DNA of 22,960 nt from Paludibacter sp. (GTDB lineage Bacteria > Bacteroidota > Bacteroidia > Bacteroidales > Paludibacteraceae), in the NCBI GenBank assembly GCA_009787075.1, contig WRGS01000228.1:1-22960 (forward strand). The letters are read 5' to 3'. Positions 22,492-22,960 of the stretch are shown in pieces (the stretch's first letter is position 1; each line of letters opens with the position of its first letter). Both the position numbers and the translations under genes were made by a program. The notes beneath the pieces were generated by a model, which was not told the DNA's origin, made no database searches, and saw nothing but the letters and a program-made list of their open reading frames with translations.

Positions 22492-22960
22492 TTGAAAATC
22501 AAATTATTAGTTATAGGAAAAACCGACAATAAACATATCGCTGCGCTTTTTGATGATTATTGTAAACGCTTGCAGCATTATGTTTGCTTTGAATTTTCAA
22601 TAATTGCAGATTTGAAAAATGCAAAAAATCTTTCTTTTGCCGAGCAAAAGGAACGCGAGGGCGATTTGTTGTTGAAATCTTTTGAACCTGCAGATGAAGT
22701 TATTTTGCTCGACGAGAACGGAACTTGCATGAAATCAACAGAATTTGCCGATTTTTTGACTAAAAAATCGCTTGTTTCCGTAAAAAATTTGGTGTTCGTA
22801 GTAGGCGGGGCTTATGGATTTTCGCAACGGGTTTATGCTCGCGCAAATGAGCGAATTTCGCTTTCAAAAATGACTTTTTCACATCAAATGGTGCGCCTGA
22901 TTTTTGCCGAACAACTTTACCGCGCTTTCACAATTATAAAAGGCGAAAAATACCACCATC
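22492..22960 (+). CDS. rlmH: 23S rRNA (pseudouridine1915-N3)-methyltransferase RlmH, 3' end cut off
   Basis: The frame runs from a TTG start (MKIKLLVIGKTDNKHIAAL) to the window edge without a stop: 156 codons of a family that is about 157 residues long, so only the last residue or so is missing. It is the small SPOUT enzyme that methylates pseudouridine 1915 in helix 69 of 23S rRNA. The signatures VILLDENG, FVVGGAYGF and SLSKMTFSHQMVRLIFAEQL, and the terminal GEKYHH, are all present. No ATG lies nearby in frame, and TTG at 22492 gives the family N-terminus exactly, so TTG initiation is likely. It is the third gene of the lipoprotein-methyltransferase operon. Confidence 0.95.
   Translation, partial: MKIKLLVIGKTDNKHIAALFDDYCKRLQHYVCFEFSIIADLKNAKNLSFAEQKEREGDLLLKSFEPADEVILLDENGTCMKSTEFADFLTKKSLVSVKNLVFVVGGAYGFSQRVYARANERISLSKMTFSHQMVRLIFAEQLYRAFTIIKGEKYHH

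Noticed and set aside
1..22960. Search for CRISPR arrays, transposases, tRNA or rRNA genes, phage or defence modules
   Set aside because: No regularly spaced direct repeats, RNA-gene folds, insertion-sequence ends or recognisable mobile or defence proteins were seen.

Overview
The window looks like a piece of an AT-rich Bacteroidota chromosome, probably Bacteroidales-like. The main signs are a type IX secretion (T9SS) C-terminal sorting tail on the leucine-rich-repeat protein, four recognisable lipoprotein or possible lipoprotein signals, and a DUF4105/Lnb-type protein. Ribosome-binding sites are largely absent. Many genes are preceded by the Bacteroidota sigma-ABfr -7 box (TANNTTTG), in several cases with a TTG/TTTG -33 box 19-20 bp upstream. 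No rRNA, tRNA, CRISPR array, transposase or integrase gene was recognised.

Layout. Positions 1-3628 are read on the minus strand: a small lipoprotein gene, a two-gene unit of unknown function (a PH-like membrane protein and a partner) and a secreted LRR protein. Positions 3837-12424 are read on the plus strand: a lone ABC-2 permease, a Crp/Fnr-type regulator followed closely by a TPR protein and adenylate kinase, elongation factor P, a coiled-coil lipoprotein, and a Zn/Cd-type P1B ATPase. A bidirectional terminator separates the ATPase from a convergent membrane protein with a predicted His/Cys metal site (12612-13418). That gene diverges from a secreted TPR protein at 13831. The plus strand then carries an OPT-family transporter, type B ribosomal protein L31, a DUF4105/Lnb-type protein, a large Ig-like-domain lipoprotein, a SpoU/TrmH RNA methyltransferase (4-base overlap with the lipoprotein gene) and rlmH, which runs off the right edge.

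How the genes fit together. Most are housekeeping or envelope genes: translation and ribosome modification (efp, rpmE2, the SpoU methylase, rlmH), nucleotide homeostasis (adk), and envelope lipoproteins together with a candidate lipoprotein N-acyltransferase. I see no coherent novel defence, mobile or biosynthetic system.

The strongest unusual signals are these. (1) The gene pair at 707-2256 appears damaged twice: an in-frame stop splits a second PH-like domain, and the partner gene's N-terminal membrane anchor is in another frame and has lost its ATG. (2) A perfect 13-bp inverted repeat carries back-to-back -7 boxes at 13526-13604. (3) A terminator hairpin overlaps the promoter of the metal ATPase, whose -33 box sits in a small inverted repeat. 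(4) A GC-rich Bacteroidota-type intergenic repeat lies in a 5' leader. (5) The His/Cys cytosolic tail belongs to an uncharacterised membrane protein.
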